Part shown: positions 31,804-32,503 of the stretch, in pieces
Layout: the number at the start of each line of letters is the position of its first letter
Numbering within the stretch: the first letter of the stretch is position 1
Source: Gelidibacter sp035515035
Lineage (GTDB): Bacteria > Bacteroidota > Bacteroidia > Flavobacteriales > Flavobacteriaceae
DNA: 32,503 nucleotides
Assembly: GCF_035515035.1 (NCBI RefSeq)
Contig: NZ_DATJCA010000158.1
Coordinates: forward strand, 1 to 32,503
Direction of reading: 5' to 3'
Notes under the pieces: generated by a model
What the model saw: the letters and a program-made list of their open reading frames with translations, nothing else
What the model was told of the DNA's origin: nothing
Databases searched by the model: none
Made by a program: the position numbers and the translations under genes

Positions 31804-32503
31804 TTATTTATTTAGTTCCATTTCAACATATTGTCTCACTTTTGCAACATCGTCTGCCGTGACCGGTGCCGAATCATTGCCCCAACTGCTTCGCTCATGG
31901 GTGAGGATGGCTGCAATTTCCGCATCGTTCAATTGGTCGCCAAATGGTGGCATGACCCCATAGTCGGTACGTGCATTATAGCCTTGAATCACGATCTTAA
32001 TGAGTGTTTCCGTATTGTCATCGTTTACAATTGAGCTTCCAACCAAAGACGGAAAGGCGCCAACAATACCATTTCCGGTATCTTGATGGCAGGCCGCGCA
32101 GACTTGCGAATATAATTTGGCGCCATCCAAAGACTGACCTCCATCTTCCGTTCTTGCCGCCTGGATTTTTTTCAACGCAGGGATAAAGTCATTAATATCA
32201 CCACTTGGCATATCGGTTTGTTTCAGATATTTTAAATAATCAACCAAACGTAAAGCATCATAAGAGGCGATTATTTTTTTACCGGGTTTATTGAAATACG
32301 CCTTTGGAACGGCTACCACTTTAGCATCTTTTGGCATATAGGCACTGTCCACTTCTCTAAAGAGCCAAGGATAGGATGGCATTACCGATGCCGGAACTAC
32401 GGCTCTGGGATTGTACAAATGGAGCAAATGCCAATCTTCACTAGGTTGACGTTTCCCGATATTGGTAAGGTCCGGTCCCGTACGTTCGCTTCCTAAAGTT
32501 GAC
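31804..32503 (-). CDS. CcoO-like cbb3 oxidase subunit with C-terminal cytochrome c domain, C-terminal part
   Basis: The frame is open to the right edge (233 codons inside the window). It begins STLGSERTGPDLTNIGKRQP and continues SEDWHLLHLYNPRAVVPASV and MPSYPWLF, the conserved stretch of CcoO (FixO), the monohaem subunit of cbb3-type oxidase. A linker then leads to a class I cytochrome c domain with haem motif CAACH and later VMPPFGDQL carrying the Met ligand. In Bacteroidota CcoN and CcoO are often fused and end in an extra cytochrome c domain; this fits that pattern, but the upstream part is outside the window. It is a membrane-bound terminal oxidase component for low-oxygen respiration. 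Confidence 0.87.
   Translation of the reverse strand, partial: STLGSERTGPDLTNIGKRQPSEDWHLLHLYNPRAVVPASVMPSYPWLFREVDSAYMPKDAKVVAVPKAYFNKPGKKIIASYDALRLVDYLKYLKQTDMPSGDINDFIPALKKIQAARTEDGGQSLDGAKLYSQVCAACHQDTGNGIVGAFPSLVGSSIVNDDNTETLIKIVIQGYNARTDYGVMPPFGDQLNDAEIAAILTHERSSWGNDSAPVTADDVAKVRQYVEMELNK

Noticed and set aside
1..32503. CRISPR arrays, tRNA or rRNA genes, insertion sequences
   Set aside because: No regularly spaced repeats, no recognisable RNA gene and no transposase coding sequence were seen on reading.

Overview
The window is a low-GC chromosomal segment from a member of the Bacteroidota, most likely a Flavobacteriaceae. Evidence: two SusC/SusD outer-membrane glycan uptake pairs, promoters of the Bacteroidota type (TTTG-N19-TAnnTTTG), many dense glycan-degradation genes, a fused-type cbb3 oxidase cluster and short hairpin repeats of a kind common in flavobacteria. 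No tRNA, rRNA, CRISPR array or insertion sequence was seen.

Left part (1-7.6 kb): the first 40 codons of a GH92-type alpha-mannosidase lipoprotein run off the left edge. A divergent LytS-type sensor kinase/LytTR response regulator pair follows. A SusC/SusD pair on the minus strand, closed by a strong hairpin terminator, comes next.

Centre (7.8-26.4 kb): a nearly complete sialic acid (Neu5Ac) utilisation regulon in two minus-strand operons around a FadR-type GntR regulator. Operon A (19.03 down to 7.78 kb) encodes an AGE-type ManNAc/GlcNAc 2-epimerase, a creatininase-family hydrolase, a GH33 sialidase lipoprotein, an LrgA/LrgB membrane pair, a two-domain sialate O-acetylesterase, a GH27 alpha-galactosidase and a GH20 hexosaminidase whose C-terminal esterase module is broken by two frameshifts. 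Operon B (26.30 down to 19.86 kb) encodes a SusC/SusD pair (NanO/NanU-like), Neu5Ac lyase and a YhcH/NanQ-type sialic acid anomerase. Both operons carry the same palindromic operator (GT-TAT-AC core), each starting exactly on the last base of the -7 promoter element, so the regulator encoded between them very probably represses both. Together: caps and acetyl groups are removed outside the inner membrane, sialic acid is cut off and taken through NanO/NanU, opened, cleaved to ManNAc and pyruvate, and ManNAc is converted to GlcNAc. LrgAB homologues are pyruvate transporters in other bacteria, so this pair may handle the pyruvate released by the lyase; this and the creatininase-family protein are the least explained and most interesting members. 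No inner-membrane sialic acid transporter is present in the window.

Right part (26.6-32.5 kb): an oxidative/nitrosative stress and respiration block on the minus strand: SDR oxidoreductase, AhpD-like protein, a frameshifted 2Fe-2S ferredoxin, a two-CxxC small protein, a tandem-duplicated AhpD-like protein, an OsmC peroxidase, a cupin, a group III truncated haemoglobin, two unrecognised small membrane proteins and the C-terminal part of a CcoO-like/cytochrome c protein leaving at the right edge.

Three frameshifts were found, all explained by exactly one missing base and two of them at a homopolymer run, so sequencing error must be weighed against real decay or phase variation. All calls are from reading the sequence; no database search was possible.
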